Of a DNA stretch of 64,000 nucleotides, positions 1 through 10,195 are shown one piece after another. The stretch comes from Symbiodinium natans (lineage: Eukaryota > Sar > Dinophyceae > Suessiales > Symbiodiniaceae): assembly GCA_905221605.1 (NCBI GenBank), contig CAJNDS010000446.1:246001-310000 (forward strand). The letters are read 5' to 3'. The position numbers were made by a program, and so were the translations under genes. Each line of letters begins with the position of its first letter. The stretch's first letter is position 1. The notes beneath the pieces are model-generated. The model searched no databases, was not told the DNA's origin, and saw only the letters and a list, made by a program, of their open reading frames with translations.

Positions 1-56
1 TAAAAACCCCTAAGCCCTAAACCCTAAACCCTAAACCCACCCTCCTCAAACGCCAG

Positions 57-1013
57 GGCGCCCTGGCCAAGCTCCTCGTCACCCTGCCGGGCTTCAAGCC
101 CGAACCGGGGCCAGCGCAGGCGCGATTTAAGGGTTTAGGGGTTTAGGGTTGAGGGGTTGGGGTTTGGGGGTTGGTTTAGGGGTTTAGGGTTCGGGGGTGT
201 AGGGGTTCAGGGGTTTAGGGGTTTAGGTGTATGATCTTGCTGCGATCCTGACTTGCCTTAGGGGGTAAGCCCTAAACCATGAACCCTAAACCCTAAACCC
301 TAAACCCCAAACCCCAAACCCCAAACCCCAAACCCTAAACCCTAAACCCTAAACCCCAAGACCCAAGACCCTAGACCCTGAACCCTCTTGGTTTTTTTTT
401 CAAGGCATATGTCATACAGAAGTTCGGTGTCCAAGCCAACCCCAGACCCCTGGGTCTAGATTTAGGGCATAAGGTTTTCCCATTCTCAAACATCAACCTT
501 GAGAAGGGTTTGGGGTTGAATTCGCGCTTTGGGTACTCCCAGCAGCCCTGAACTGGGTGGCGAAGGTGGAGGGTGTAGGAATTATGGCTTAGAGGTTCAG
601 CCCAAAACCCCTGAACCCTAAGCTCGATATCCCTTAAGGGCGCTCAAAGGTTCATCTTTCCCTTCACAGATATCTCAGCCGCTAAGACTGACTTTTCGGA
701 GCCGGAACATCCTAACCCTGAGCAGTTTAGCGTTCAGGGTTTATAAACCGTAGCACATAGGGTTTACTTAGGGCTCTAAAAGCCCACCCTAAAGCCTAAA
801 GCCTAAACCCTAAACCCTAAACCCTAACCCCTAAACCCTAGCCCTAAACCCTAAACCCTAAACCCTAAACTCTAAACCCTAAACCCTAAACCCTAAACCC
901 TAAATCCTAAACCCTAAACCCTAAACCCTAAACCCTACGCCTTGCAGGCCCCGAACTTCATGATGGGGATGATGGCCGGCTCGGCCCTCATGGGTTGGAA
1001 GCTCCTGCCTTGA
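57..1013 (+). CDS. Two exon islands, possible 3' end of a gene (57-119 and 948-1013)
   Basis: Island 57-119 follows a CAG and reads 21 codons (starts GALAKLLVTL), ending CAG before a GC donor. Island 948-1013 follows CTTGCAG and reads 21 codons (starts APNFMMGMMAG) to TGA at 1011-1013. Both are phase 0, so they can be joined. The candidate intron 120-947 opens with TTTAGGG-type sequence and closes with a CCCTAAA array. I do not recognise the product. The second island is hydrophobic and Met-rich, perhaps a C-terminal membrane segment. Another exon could lie between them. Confidence 0.42.
803..936 (+). repeat. CCCTAAA array
   Basis: About 19 near-perfect CCCTAAA units with a few changed bases. 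The array ends 11 bp before the acceptor of the 948-1013 island. Confidence 0.95.
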
Positions 1014-1624
1014 GGCACAAGGTTTAGGGTTTAGGGTTTAGGGTTTAGGATTCTGGATTTCAGTGTCTTAGGATTTTTAGGCTTTAGGGCTTGGGTGCCT
1101 TAACTTTTCATCCTCCATATAACAACCCGAAGTTCGAACTTGCATCCTGGCGCGCTGTACTCTGATGTCGGTAGTGTGGCTGGTTCCTATGGTTTTGATC
1201 GTGCGTTTGGGAAGTAGATGAAACAGGTGCCTTACTCTCATGCTCCCGTTACGCTAAACCCTAAACCCGAAACCCTAAACCCTAAACCCTAGACCCTAAA
1301 CCCTAAACCCTTAACCCTAAACCCTAAACCCTAAACCCGAAACCTTCGTATAAGTCTTCCATGCTGGGGTCCAAGGTGCCTCGGGACAGCAGCCTGGCAT
1401 GGGATGGAGGCCAAGCCTTACACCCTCGGAGTTTCGGGTTTGGGGTTTAGGGTTGAGGGTTTGGGGTTTAGGGTTTGGGGTTTAGGGGTTTAGGGTTTAG
1501 GGTTTAGGGTTTGGGGTAGGGTTGAGGGTTGAACCGAAGCGCAAGGATTTCGGGTTCAGCAGGGTGTCGGGTGAACCCTACCAGAGGTCTAGGAAACCCT
1601 AAGCCCGAATCCCTAAACCCTAAA

Positions 1625-1726
1625 CTGAGTAGCTGAGTGAGTACACTTGACACTTTTGGGATACTACAGTCCCCTATAGAACTGAAAGTGTACACTTTTT
1701 TGGGGCTTATGAACTCAGCAACTGAG
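1625..1726 (+). mobile_element. Introner-like element family A, copy 1
   Basis: A 102-bp element with terminal inverted repeats CTGAGTAGCTGAGT and ACTCAGCAACTGAG. A 4-bp direct repeat TAAA flanks it (1621-1624 and 1727-1730). The interior matches the copy at 33916-34018 closely, sharing GAGTACACTT and a near-identical stretch around TACACTTTTTTGGGGC. Here it sits in telomere-type sequence, so I cannot show that this copy acts as an intron. Confidence 0.85.
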
Positions 1727-1869
1727 TAAAGGCTTACATTGTTCGGGGGGGCTTCTGTCCAGCCTCCTCATCTGAATCCATCCTAAGGCCGCAAGCCCCA
1801 ACACCCGGAGTCCCTCATCCGCATCTCCCAGATTTCTCCAAACCCTGCGGTTTAGGCTTTGGGGCTTAG

Positions 1870-2007
1870 GGTTAGGGTTTAGGGTTTAGGGTTTAGGGTT
1901 TAGGGTTTAGGGTTTAGGGTTTAGGGTTTAGGGTTTAGGGTTCAGGGTTTAGGGTTTTAGGGTTTAGGGTTTAGGGTTTAGGGTTTAGGGTTTAGGGTTT
2001 AGGGTTA
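1870..2007 (+). repeat. TTTAGGG array
   Basis: About 19 TTTAGGG units with one TTCAGGG and one TTTTAGGG variant. The array ends 28 bp before the exon island at 2036. Confidence 0.95.
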
Positions 2008-2035
2008 GCCGGAAGCTCCCAAGCGGAGGCTGCAG

Positions 2036-2095
2036 ACTGAGAGCCTGCTCGGCTTGATGCTGGCCCCGACCTGCATCGACTCTGCGCTGTACAAG
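2036..2095 (+). CDS. Internal exon island, 20 codons
   Basis: Follows GGCTGCAG and reads 20 codons starting TESLLGLMLAP with mostly G/C third positions, ending AAG before GATGGG. That would be a GA donor, a class reported for dinoflagellate introns. Phase is 0 at both ends. It is flanked on both sides by TTTAGGG arrays. Product unknown. A chance open frame of this length cannot be excluded. Confidence 0.38.
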
Positions 2096-2611
2096 GATGG
2101 GTTTAGTTCAGGGTTTAGGGTTTAGGGTTTTTGGGTTTAGGGTTTAGGGTTTAGGGTTTAGGGTTTAGGGTTTAGGGCAAAGGGGGTAGTCGCGTGGTCC
2201 CACATTACGGACCCCTGATTTGGGGGAAACAGACTTATATGCCCCTTTCCAGATTCTACTCCAATCCCAGCGAAATCCAAGCCCGGAAACGGCTAAGCCC
2301 AGGTCCAGACACCCTAGGGGGGCCCTAAGTCCATGGTAAGAGGCCTTAAGTAGATCATGAAACCTGCTGAGGGGTTTGGGTTTAGGGATTTGGGTTTAAG
2401 GTTTAGGGTTTAGGGTCTAGGGTCTAGGGTTTAGGGTTTAGGGTTGAGGGTTTAGGGTTTAGGGTTCTCAAAACCTTCAGGCACAGAGGCCTTCTGAGTG
2501 GCAGAGCACTTTCGGAATATGCTGCCATGATTGTTGTTTCTTGGTTGTACTTTGAGGCGATGATGTGTGTTAGCTTTCCTTCTTTGTAGGGCATTCGAGG
2601 CATTCCTTCGT

Positions 2612-2714
2612 AGCTGAGTGGTACCCTTTTGACTTTTTGATTTCTGGATTCCCCTGTAAAAGTAAGTAACCCCAAGAAGGGCACCCTCAGTATGTGTCCT
2701 GGGCTACCAAGACT
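2612..2714 (+). mobile_element. Inverted-repeat element family D, degenerate copy
   Basis: Begins GCTGAGTGGTACCC and ends CTGGGCTACCAAG, with AAGTAAGTAACC near the centre. Related copies are at about 7503, 23727, 26990, 57893 and 59840. The ends are imperfect inverted repeats of the core AGCCCAGTGGTACC. Confidence 0.55.
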
Positions 2715-3483
2715 AAACGATGTCAGAAGGTTTCAGGCACAGCTCAGTTTCGGCAAGCTCCCCCAAACCCCAAACCCTGGATTTACTATGCTTAGGGTTT
2801 AGGGTTCTAGGGCTTAGGGTTTAGGGTTACGGTTTAGGGTTTAGGGTTTAGGGTTTCGGCCCTTCAAACCATATCCCCCCACGACTCCTGAAAGCCCTGC
2901 TGCGCGAGTCCGTAAGACCTGAAATAGCTCGCGGTGCCCAGCGCAGGAGCAGAGCGCTCGCCAGGCTCGGCTCTCTAAGCAGTCTGAGGCTTTTGAGGTT
3001 GAGGCGTTTATAGAAAGTTGGAACATCCTTCTCCCCATACCCCAACAGGTATGCTAAAGTGAATCCCAGCTCTAATCATCCTTAAATCATGTTCCAACTT
3101 CCGGTAGTTTACTTTAAGGGGGTTCGGGTTTAATTCGGGCTCTCTGCGCTTGAGGCTCGATGCTTATGTTCAAGAGTCATGGTTCCCTGAATATACTCCG
3201 AATGTGGCCCTTATATTTCCTTAGACGATCTTTAAAAAGGGTCCCCAAAACCCAGGGCTACAACCTTAAGTGTCCAAGGTACAACCCCTAGAATTGTGAT
3301 GGCCTCTTACCCACACGAAAAGGCTTTCGTGGGTTTATTCAAAAAACAGAATAAAGTTCAAACAAAAATCAAAAAATGCTCGCCCCAAAAATCAACTCAG
3401 GACCTGCCAAATCCCAGAGACTCAGAAAAGAATCAAATAAAAACCAAGAACAAAAACGCAGCCTGGGGCCGGGATGTGGCTGA

Positions 3484-3700
3484 TTGTATTTTGATTGTTT
3501 GTTGATTGTTTTCTGAATATGTTTGTTTTTTTTTGGGATTTTTCGGGCGTTGGTTACTTTCTGATCATTTTTGATTGTTTTTTGATTGTTTTTTGATTAT
3601 TTCTTGATTATTTTCTGATTGTTTTTTTTTGATATTTCGGGATTTTCGGAGGTTGATTATTTTCTGATTGTTTTTTGACTTTTATTTGATTAATTGTTGA
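3484..3700 (+). repeat. T-rich degenerate repeat, unit about TTTTTTGATTG
   Basis: Around 17 imperfect copies of TGATTGTTTT or TGATTATTTT follow one another on the + strand. It is unlike the telomere arrays around it and shows no open coding frame. It lies upstream of the acceptor of the 3805 exon and may be intronic. Confidence 0.85.
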
Positions 3701-3804
3701 TTTGGCTTCGTTTTTCCTCTGAGTCTGTGTTTCTGCTTTGTTTTTTGGGTTGATTTTCCGGTAATTTGTTGGTGATTCTTTTTTGCTTTTCGAATATTGG
3801 ACAG

Positions 3805-4076
3805 GAATCCCTTTTCGTGTGGGTAGAGGCCATCACAAGCCTAGAAGAACCCAGCTATCAAGGACATGCTGTTATTGGACAAGTTGGAATTATGGTAGCT
3901 ACTTGTATAACCTGGTTCAGGGTACTTCTGCCCCTAAAAAGGGTTTGTAGGGCTATGCCTAGACCCATGTTGGGCTTGGGCCAGATTCCGGGTTTGAGTT
4001 TTTTGCCGGCCAGGTGTTCATGTTTAACACCAAAGGGAGAAGCACAACTTGCCTGGGGTTTGACGTCGACTCATAA
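3805..4076 (+). CDS. 3' part of a gene, two exons in phase
   Basis: Exon 3805-3894 follows TATTGGACAG and reads 30 codons (starts ESLFVWVEAITSLEEPS), ending ATG before GTAGCT. Exon 4014-4076 follows TTTTGCCGGCCAG and reads 20 codons (starts VFMFNTKGRSTT) to TAA at 4074-4076. Both boundaries are phase 0, giving a 119-bp GT-AG intron with a pyrimidine tract before the acceptor. The joined C-terminus has balanced composition, unlike the repeat-derived frames nearby. I do not recognise a family, and upstream exons are not identified. Confidence 0.62.
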
Positions 4077-4309
4077 TGTGGGTTTAGGGTTTAGGGTACA
4101 GGGTTTAGGGTTTAGGGTTTAGGGTTTAGGAGACTTGGGGAGAGACTGCTTGAAGTTGCAACGCTGAGCTCCAGACCCTAGATCTCAGTCCCAAATCTGG
4201 AAAATCAGCAAGTGTGAGTGTTTAGGGTTTATAGGGTTCAGAGTTTTAGGGTTGCCGGGGTTTAGGATAGCGAGATTGCGGCTACGAGGAATTAGACTAT
4301 GGCGGATTC

Positions 4310-4414
4310 TTTTCTTTGGGTACGCGCCAAGAAGCCACGACAAGTTATTCGACCGGCGTGTGCTCGCAAGCGACGGTCACCAGCAGGTCGCGCGACGATG
4401 GACCCCCGTAAAGG
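4310..4414 (+). CDS. Possible exon island, basic peptide
   Basis: One frame through this segment encodes about 34 codons containing SHDKLFDRRVLASDGHQQVA with mostly G/C third positions, and it is followed by GTAAAG. A second frame starting at an ATG near 4299 is also open, so the frame is not decided. The acceptor is unclear; a TTCTTTTCTTT tract lies just upstream. Confidence 0.3.
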
Positions 4415-4714
4415 TCAAAGGTGCCGCACGGTCAAGGGTTTAGGGTTTAGAGTTTGAGGTTTAGGGTTTAGGGCACGAAAATTCAGACATCCTCCTCATA
4501 AAGCAGTGCCTAAATCTCCCACATACAACTATGTTCCCTTTGCTATTCTCTTATGGTGCTTCATAAACCTTATCACCCCTGCACCCTAAACCCTAAACCA
4601 TCCTAAACCTTAAACCGTCCTAAACCCTAAACCATCCTAAGCCCTAAGCCCCAAACCCCACACCCCAAACCCTAAGCGCAACTGAGGATTCTCAAGCGAA
4701 GGTCACCCTACTAG

Positions 4715-4744
4715 CAAGCCTCGAGCCTAAAGGTGCACTTCTCC

Positions 4745-4776
<32 letters not shown>

Positions 4777-4911
4777 ACCCTAAACCCTAAACCCTAAACC
4801 CTAAACCCTAAACCCTAAACCCTACAATCATCAAGCCCAAAGGTGCACTTCTCCCGGGGCCTGGCGGGACGGTCGAAAGCCTCTGTGGAGTCAGCCCTTT
4901 GGGCCCGCAAG
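4715..4911 (+). CDS. Exon split by a telomere-repeat intron flanked by a direct repeat
   Basis: Exon 4715-4732 (CAA to AAG) and exon 4843-4911 (23 codons, starts VHFSRGLAGRSKASVES, ends AAG before GTCGAA) are separated by 4733-4842. The 17-bp segment AAAGGTGCACTTCTCCC occurs at both junctions and contains AG|GT, so cutting at that point in each copy gives a 110-bp GT-AG intron and a continuous phase-0 frame. The intron interior is CCCTCAA and CCCTAAA repeats. Product unknown. Confidence 0.5.
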
Positions 4912-4928
4912 GTCGAAGGTGGATTGAG

Positions 4929-5070
4929 GTTTAGGGTTTAGGGTTTAGGGTTTAGGGTTTAGGGTTTAGGGTTTAGGGTTTAGGGTTTAGGGTTTAGGGT
5001 TTAGGGTTTAGGGTTTAGGGTTTAGGGTTTAGGGTTTAGGGTTTAGGGTTTAGGGTTTAGGGTTTAGGGT
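4929..5070 (+). repeat. TTTAGGG array, about 20 units
   Basis: Nearly perfect TTTAGGG units directly downstream of the 4843-4911 exon island, followed by about 200 bp of degenerate derivatives. Confidence 0.97.
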
Positions 5071-5445
5071 CTACAGTATAGGGTTAACGGTATAAAAGGT
5101 CTAGGGTTTAGGGTTTAGGGTTAAAAGGTTTAGGGTATGTAAGGTTTAGGGTTTAGCATTTAGGGTTTATCGGGCCTGGGGTTTAGGGTTGATAAGGTTT
5201 AGGGTTTAGGGTTTGCCAGGCATTGGGTTTAAGGTTAAGGGGTTAGGGTTTAAGCAGTGTTTAGGACAAGGCTTAGGAATTAGGGCTTCTACGGCTTAGG
5301 GTCTAGGGTTCAGGTTTCGGGGTTCGGGGTTCAGGGTTGAGGGGTTGTTCCCAAAGCCCGGCAGCCTACTTTTGTGTATAAGATACAGCTCAGGGTTTCT
5401 TAATCAAGTGGGGGATTTTATCAAGAGGCTTTCAGTGACTTGGGC

Positions 5446-5470
5446 CGGGGGGGGGGGGGGGGGGGGGTTG
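5446..5470 (+). repeat. Poly-G tract
   Basis: About 20 consecutive G with flanking G-rich sequence repeating GGGGGTTGCAGGA-type units. Similar homopolymer runs recur in the window and are prone to assembly error. Confidence 0.9.
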
Positions 5471-5871
5471 GGGGGTTGCAGGATGTTGGGGGGTTGCAGG
5501 AGGTTGGGTGGGGGTTCTAGGTGTTCAGTTGAGAGATGTACGGATTTCAGAAAGTTTGGGCCTTTGGGGTTTCCTGTGTGTGTGCGCATGAGTTGCTGTG
5601 TGGGTGGAAACCCTAACCTTTAAATCCTGGGGATGGGTCGGTGCTTGTGCTTGGGCGTTTGTCCTTGTGCGCGCGCGTGTGTTTTCCAGGTGTCTTGTGT
5701 GCATTGAAGTCTGCACTGGTGCGGCGACACCAACATCTCATGGGAGCCCTAGACCCCAAACCCTAGACTCTAAACCCTAACCCCTAAACCCGAAACCCTA
5801 AACCCTATAGGGGGGGGGGGGGCAGGGGGGGTCCAAGTACCCTGGGGCGGAGAGCGATGTCGTGCTTTCAG

Positions 5872-5949
5872 GGTTTACGGTGCAGGCTTTTTCGCGTTGC
5901 CTGTCGGCTGCGCGGGGTTGCTTAAGAACTTCCGATGGCCGGCTTCCAG
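5872..5949 (+). CDS. Exon island with GC donor
   Basis: After CTTTCAG the frame reads FTVQAFSRCLSAARGCLRTS and a few more codons to CCAG before GCATGC, a candidate GC donor. It enters with two bases and leaves with one. Downstream sequence is CCCTATAAA-like repeat. Product unknown. Confidence 0.35.
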
Positions 5950-6167
5950 GCATGCTTAGGCGCCCTATAAGCCCTAGAAACCCTGTAAACCCTATGAGCC
6001 CTTTAAACCCTATTAACCCTATAAGCCCTGTAAGCGCTAAGCCTATAAGCCCTATAAGCCCTACAAAGCCCTATAAAGCCCTATAAACCCTATAGACCCT
6101 AAACGCTACAAACCCTTTAACCCTGAAAAGCCCTAGAAACCCGAAGCCTGGCTCTTGGCGACCTTTC

Positions 6168-6269
6168 CTAGTAGTAGAGTAGGTAACCTTTAGCCTTTTT
6201 GGGGTAATAGAATCCCCTTAGAATCCTAAAGGTTAACCTTTGGTTCCCCCAGGTTACTGGCCAACTAAG
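6168..6269 (+). mobile_element. Inverted-repeat element family G, copy 1
   Basis: Begins CTAGTAGTAGAGTAGGTAAC and ends GGTTACTGGCCAACTAAG; the ends are imperfect inverted repeats. Interior AATCCCCTTAGAATCC and AAAGGTTAACCTTT match copies at 12742-12818 and 52368-52467. A possible direct repeat CTTT flanks it. It lies just upstream of the acceptor of the exon at 6287. Confidence 0.75.
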
Positions 6270-6286
6270 CTTTTTTGTGCACCCAG

Positions 6287-6506
6287 ATCCAAAGACTTCT
6301 CCGGGACAGCGTGCAGGAGGCGAGGGCGAGGGCGGATCCTTGGGGACGGCATGAACCCTAGAAGGGGCTTATGGTTCATATTACCTTAATAGGAATTGCA
6401 GTAGTATAGGGTTCATACACCTTAATAGGAATTGCAGTAGTATAGGGTATAGGCCCCCCAATTTTAGAGTTAACATTTGGTCCCCGAGGATCTCAGGCTT
6501 CCCTAA
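6287..6506 (+). CDS. Gene 3' end with a GA-AG introner intron
   Basis: Exon 6287-6334 follows a pyrimidine-rich tract and CCCAG and reads 16 codons (starts IQRLLRDSVQEARA, helical and charged). Exon 6489-6506 reads GAT CTC AGG CTT CCC TAA. The 154 bp between begin GATCCTTGG and end CCCCGAG. A direct repeat GGAT flanks the family C element, and removal with a GA donor and AG acceptor restores the frame exactly (ARADLRLP, stop). The fit of element, repeat and frame supports a real intron despite the GA donor. Confidence 0.55.
6338..6489 (+). mobile_element. Introner-like element family C, copy 1
   Basis: Ends CCTTGGGGAC and GTCCCCGAGG form terminal inverted repeats. The interior contains a direct duplication of ACCTTAATAGGAATTGCAGT. 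Copies at 40237-40404 and 62567-62680 share ends and interior. Flanked by GGAT; it makes up the intron of the 6287-6506 gene. Confidence 0.85.
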
Positions 6507-7224
6507 TCCTCCGCTCCCCAGAATCAAATAGATCGTTTGCAGACCGTCACGTAGTTGACGTGCCTTGTACAGGACCAGGAAGTTCCTGCGAGAGGAGTTA
6601 GGCTTTTGCGGTTGATAGGGTTCGGCTTGCCAGGGCTTTCAAGCGTTAGCAAACCCTTTGACCTGAACCTTCCCCGGGGAGACGCGCCACGCCCCATGTC
6701 AGAACTTATCCCAGCATCCCTTAAACCAGAACCCGATCCCTCATACACCAAAAACCACAGGGCAAACCACATTGGCAGGATACCAAGTAGGCACATAGAG
6801 GGGGCCCCTGCCAGTTACATGACCTGGGCCCTGCATCCCTAAATGAAGCTTAGAAATCTCAGGGATCTCGAAGTAATTGGATTACACGTAATCTAACTTA
6901 TGTCATGAGTCCCATCGTGAGCAGCAGTAGTGATCAGTATAGCAACTGGGCACCCGTCGTAAAGATACCCTGAACCCGGGTTGTCTTAAGTACTCCAGCG
7001 CTGTGGCCTAACAGATCCTAAGCTCTGCAGCCGGCGACCCCACATGGAAATGTCTGAGACCTAGAGACCCTAAACCCTCAACCCCAAACCAAACGAACCC
7101 TGAACCCTAAACCCAACGAAGCCTAAACCCTAAACCACAAACCACAAAACCTAATCCCTAAGCTCGAAGATCCTGAACCCCAACTAGACACCCTTGAAAC
7201 TGCTCAAAGCCCCCGCCATGGCAG

Positions 7225-7309
7225 GTCCTCCGCCAGGTCAGCCAAGTGGTTGCACCCTTACTCCGCACGGGCGAGGCGGGTTTCGGATCTCCGGGGAAGC
7301 CGCGGTTAG
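7225..7309 (+). CDS. Exon island, 28 codons
   Basis: Follows CATGGCAG and reads VLRQVSQVVAPLLRTGEAG and further codons to TTAG before GTGGGTT. Phase 0 in, one base over at the end. GC-rich third positions; product unknown. The flanks are CCCTAAA-like upstream and TTTAGGG-like downstream. Confidence 0.42.
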
Positions 7310-7502
7310 GTGGGTTCGGGTTCATTTCTAGGGTCTAGGGTTTACGGCTAGGGTATAGGAATTTGGGTTTAGGGTTTGGGGTTCAGGGTCTAGGGGTTAG
7401 GGTTTAGGGCAATTGGAGTGTTGGGGTGGTAGAGTGTGTGGACGACTGCAGAGGCCCTGGCTTGATAGCAGGGGGGCAGGTTTGTTCTAAACCCTTCATA
7501 GC

Positions 7503-7601
7503 CCAGTGGTACTCTTTCCCTTTTTTCGGGGGCTTTTACGTGCCCTTATAAAGTAACCAATCCCCGAAAAGGGCGCCGTTATTCTACTATGGTTACTCCC
7601 T
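7503..7601 (+). mobile_element. Inverted-repeat element family D, copy 2
   Basis: Starts TAGCCCAGTGGTAC and has the family-typical AAAGTAACCAA core. The 3' end is diverged (ACTATGGTTACTCC). Confidence 0.5.
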
Positions 7602-8203
7602 AAACCGCTATTTCGGGAGAGAGTCGTAGTGGGACAGAATACTCCCAAGCGTAGTCCGCCTGGATCCTCAGTTGATTTTTTCTTTGGGTGAGGTCCTACC
7701 CATTGTGTCCGATTTTCTTAGACTTGGCTTTCCTTTTTGAAGTTGAGCAGATGTTTGCGTTGCGTTAGGAACAGGACTGTATTTAGAGGGTTCCAAGGGC
7801 CAGCCTAGTAAGTTCCTTGCAAGCAGGGTTACTAGGTATGGTAACCAGAGTTGTATCTTTTGTTAGGGTACGTAGTAAAACCCCTACTTAAACAAGCACG
7901 GTAACTCCAGTTATATTATGTCCTTCGCTAGTACGTAGGACCCTACGTACAGCTACTAAATGAACCTCCAGGTCAAGTACGCCCTAAGCTCCAAACCCTG
8001 AGGCACATTCTGAGGGTAGTTTCATGGGTCCTGAATACGGTCCCTTGCCTTCCCTTGGGTTCTATAGGGTATACGACAAGGGGTCCCGTTTTAAGGGACG
8101 GTTGTAAGGGACCATGTAACTATCCCAAGACCAAAGGGTCCCTAAACCCTAAACCCTAAACCCTAAACCCTAAACCCTAAACCCTAAACCCTAAGACACA
8201 CAG

Positions 8204-8793
8204 GCCACAAGGGGCCGCGTCCTTGCCTGGTTTGCAGCCCTGGTCACTGGCTCCCAAGCCAAGCAACGGGCTCAACTGTTCAGGGTTTGGGGATTAGGGT
8301 ACCCTAAACCCTAAACCCTAAACCCTAAACCCTAAACCCTAAACCCTAAGCCCTAAGCCCTAAACCCTAAACCCTAGAAGAGCACCTCAGCATTCGTAGA
8401 ACAAGGGGGGTAAGTTCTATCACTTAGGTCATGGGGCTGATCAAGGTTGCGTGGCCTTCCTTGGTACCTCCGCAGTCTAGGGCTAAGGGCTTGGGAATGC
8501 ACAATAACGGAGGCCACGAAACCCTAAACCCTAAACCCTCAACGATGATTTTAAATTTCCCTGAGGGTTGAGGGTTTAGGATTCAGGGCTTGGGCTTCAG
8601 GGTTTAGGGTTGAGGGGTTCAGTGTTTTTTTGGTTTAGGATTCAGGGTTTGGCCCTAACCCTAAACCCTAAACCCTAAACCCTAAACCCTAAACCCTAAA
8701 CCCTAAACCCTAAACCCACAGACATTTCCAAGCCGCCTTGCGCCGAGGGCGAAGAGCGCCAATCTCATGGATCAGGCTCCTGTGGCTTGCAGG
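8204..8793 (+). CDS. Two exon islands in phase (8204-8284, 8722-8793)
   Basis: Exon 8204-8284 follows ACACACAG and reads 27 codons (starts ATRGRVLAWFAALVTGSQAK), ending AGG before GTTTGGG. Exon 8722-8793 follows CCCACAG and in the compatible phase 0 reads 24 codons (starts TFPSRLAPRAKSANLMDQ), ending AGG before GTTCAG. The 437-bp intron has CCCTAAA arrays before its acceptor. A different frame is also open in the second island, but only this one joins the first. Product unknown. Confidence 0.48.
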
Positions 8794-8831
8794 GTTCAGG
8801 GTTAGGGTTCAGGGTTTAGGGTTTAGGGTTT

Positions 8832-9029
8832 AGGGTTTTAGGGTTTTAGGGTTTTAGGGTTTTGGGGTTTTAGGGTTTTAGGGTTTTAGGGTTTAGGGTT
8901 TTAGGGTTTTAGGGTTTTAGGGTTTTAGGGTTTTAGGGTTTTAGGTTTTTAGGGTTTTTAGGGTTTTTAGGGTTTTAGGGTTTTAGGGTTTTAGCTTTTT
9001 AGGGTTTTAGGGTTTTAGGGTTTAGGGTT
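8832..9029 (+). repeat. TTTTAGGG octamer array
   Basis: About 22 units, mostly the 8-mer TTTTAGGG with some 7-mers and 9-mers. The 8-mer is the telomere unit known from Chlamydomonas. Here it grades into 7-mer units at both edges, so it is probably a slippage derivative. A second such array is at 42217-42345. Confidence 0.92.
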
Positions 9030-9976
9030 CAGTGCTTGTTTCGAGGTCAGTGCTTCGGTTCATGTTCGGCTTGCACGCTTCGTTGTAATTTCTGTGCTTG
9101 GGCAGATGGAGGGGTCATTGAGGGTTTGGGGTCTGAGGTTGTGTGCTGGATTTCCCTAGCCGAGGGCCCCCTGTACCCTGCACCCAAAACATTGAGCCCA
9201 AAACAGACCTCATGACCCCTAAACCCTAAGCCCTGAAACCCTAGACCCTATAAAACTACAAGCTCCTTAGGCCAGATAGAACTATAGAAACCTTGTAGGC
9301 CTTCTATTTAAATACCTTGCAGAAACTAGAAGCCCTGCAAACCTCGAAGCCCCTAAACCCGAAACCCCAAACCCCAAACCCCAAACCCTAAACCCTAAAC
9401 CCTAAACCCTGCAAGCCCCGGAGAAGCTTTCCACCCTAAGCCCCTGAAGCCGCCGCAGCCCTACTGCTTGCAACCTTTCAGTCGCTGGCTCTACTTATGA
9501 ACCCCTTTGAATGAGCTTAGGGGTTTAGGGTTTAGGGTTTAGGGTTTAGGGTTTAGGGTTTAGGGTTTAGAAGGTTTTATCAGTACTTACTCATAAGTAG
9601 GGTGACAACGAGCCCTTGAAGGTTTTGCCAGGACTGTTGAGTAGGTTAGAAGAGCCCTGCAGAAGGTGATGCCAATAGTTACATACGCAAAACCTAATTT
9701 CCCTAAACCCTCGACCGTAAACCCTAAACCCTAACCCTAAACCCTAAACCCTAAACTCTACACCCTAAATAAGTTCGCATGAACCTCCAGAGGGGCAGAC
9801 AGAGCCAAAGGAGCCGCCAAACATTTTCGTGGCTTGCGTGCGGGTTAACTCTAAGCCCTAAACCCTTGCAACCGGGTTCCGGGTTTAGGGTTTAGGGTTT
9901 AGGGTTTAGGGTTTAGGATCTTGAACCCTGAAGCCTTCCTGAACCCTCCAAGAAACCAGCCCCAGCTTCTGCCCAG

Positions 9977-10044
9977 GGTCATGGACCGCAGGGGTTTCTA
10001 TCCATGCTCGAGGGCTCGCCAGCAGCCCAGTGAAGCACTTGGGG
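9977..10044 (+). CDS. Possible exon island
   Basis: After GCCCAG the frame reads VMDRRGFYPCSRARQQPSEA and a few more residues, ending near a GC dinucleotide at 10045. Surroundings are telomere-like. Product unknown and boundary weak. Confidence 0.3.
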
Positions 10045-10195
10045 GCAGGGTTAAGGGTTTAGGGTTTCGGGTTTAGGGTTTAGGGTTTAGGGTTTGGAGG
10101 ATGCGGGCCTTAGGGTTTGGGTTTTGTTTTTGCAGGCTATGTTCTGCGTTTTTGAGGCACCTCGCACCACAAGGTTTAGGGTACATTGTCTGTAG

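Noticed and set aside
1-300. Window start as a true chromosome end
   Set aside because: Arrays are short, degenerate and in both orientations within 300 bp, and the same pattern continues throughout.
8832-9029. CRISPR-like array
   Set aside because: Short-period tandem repeat without spacers; no repeat-spacer structure is present anywhere in the window.
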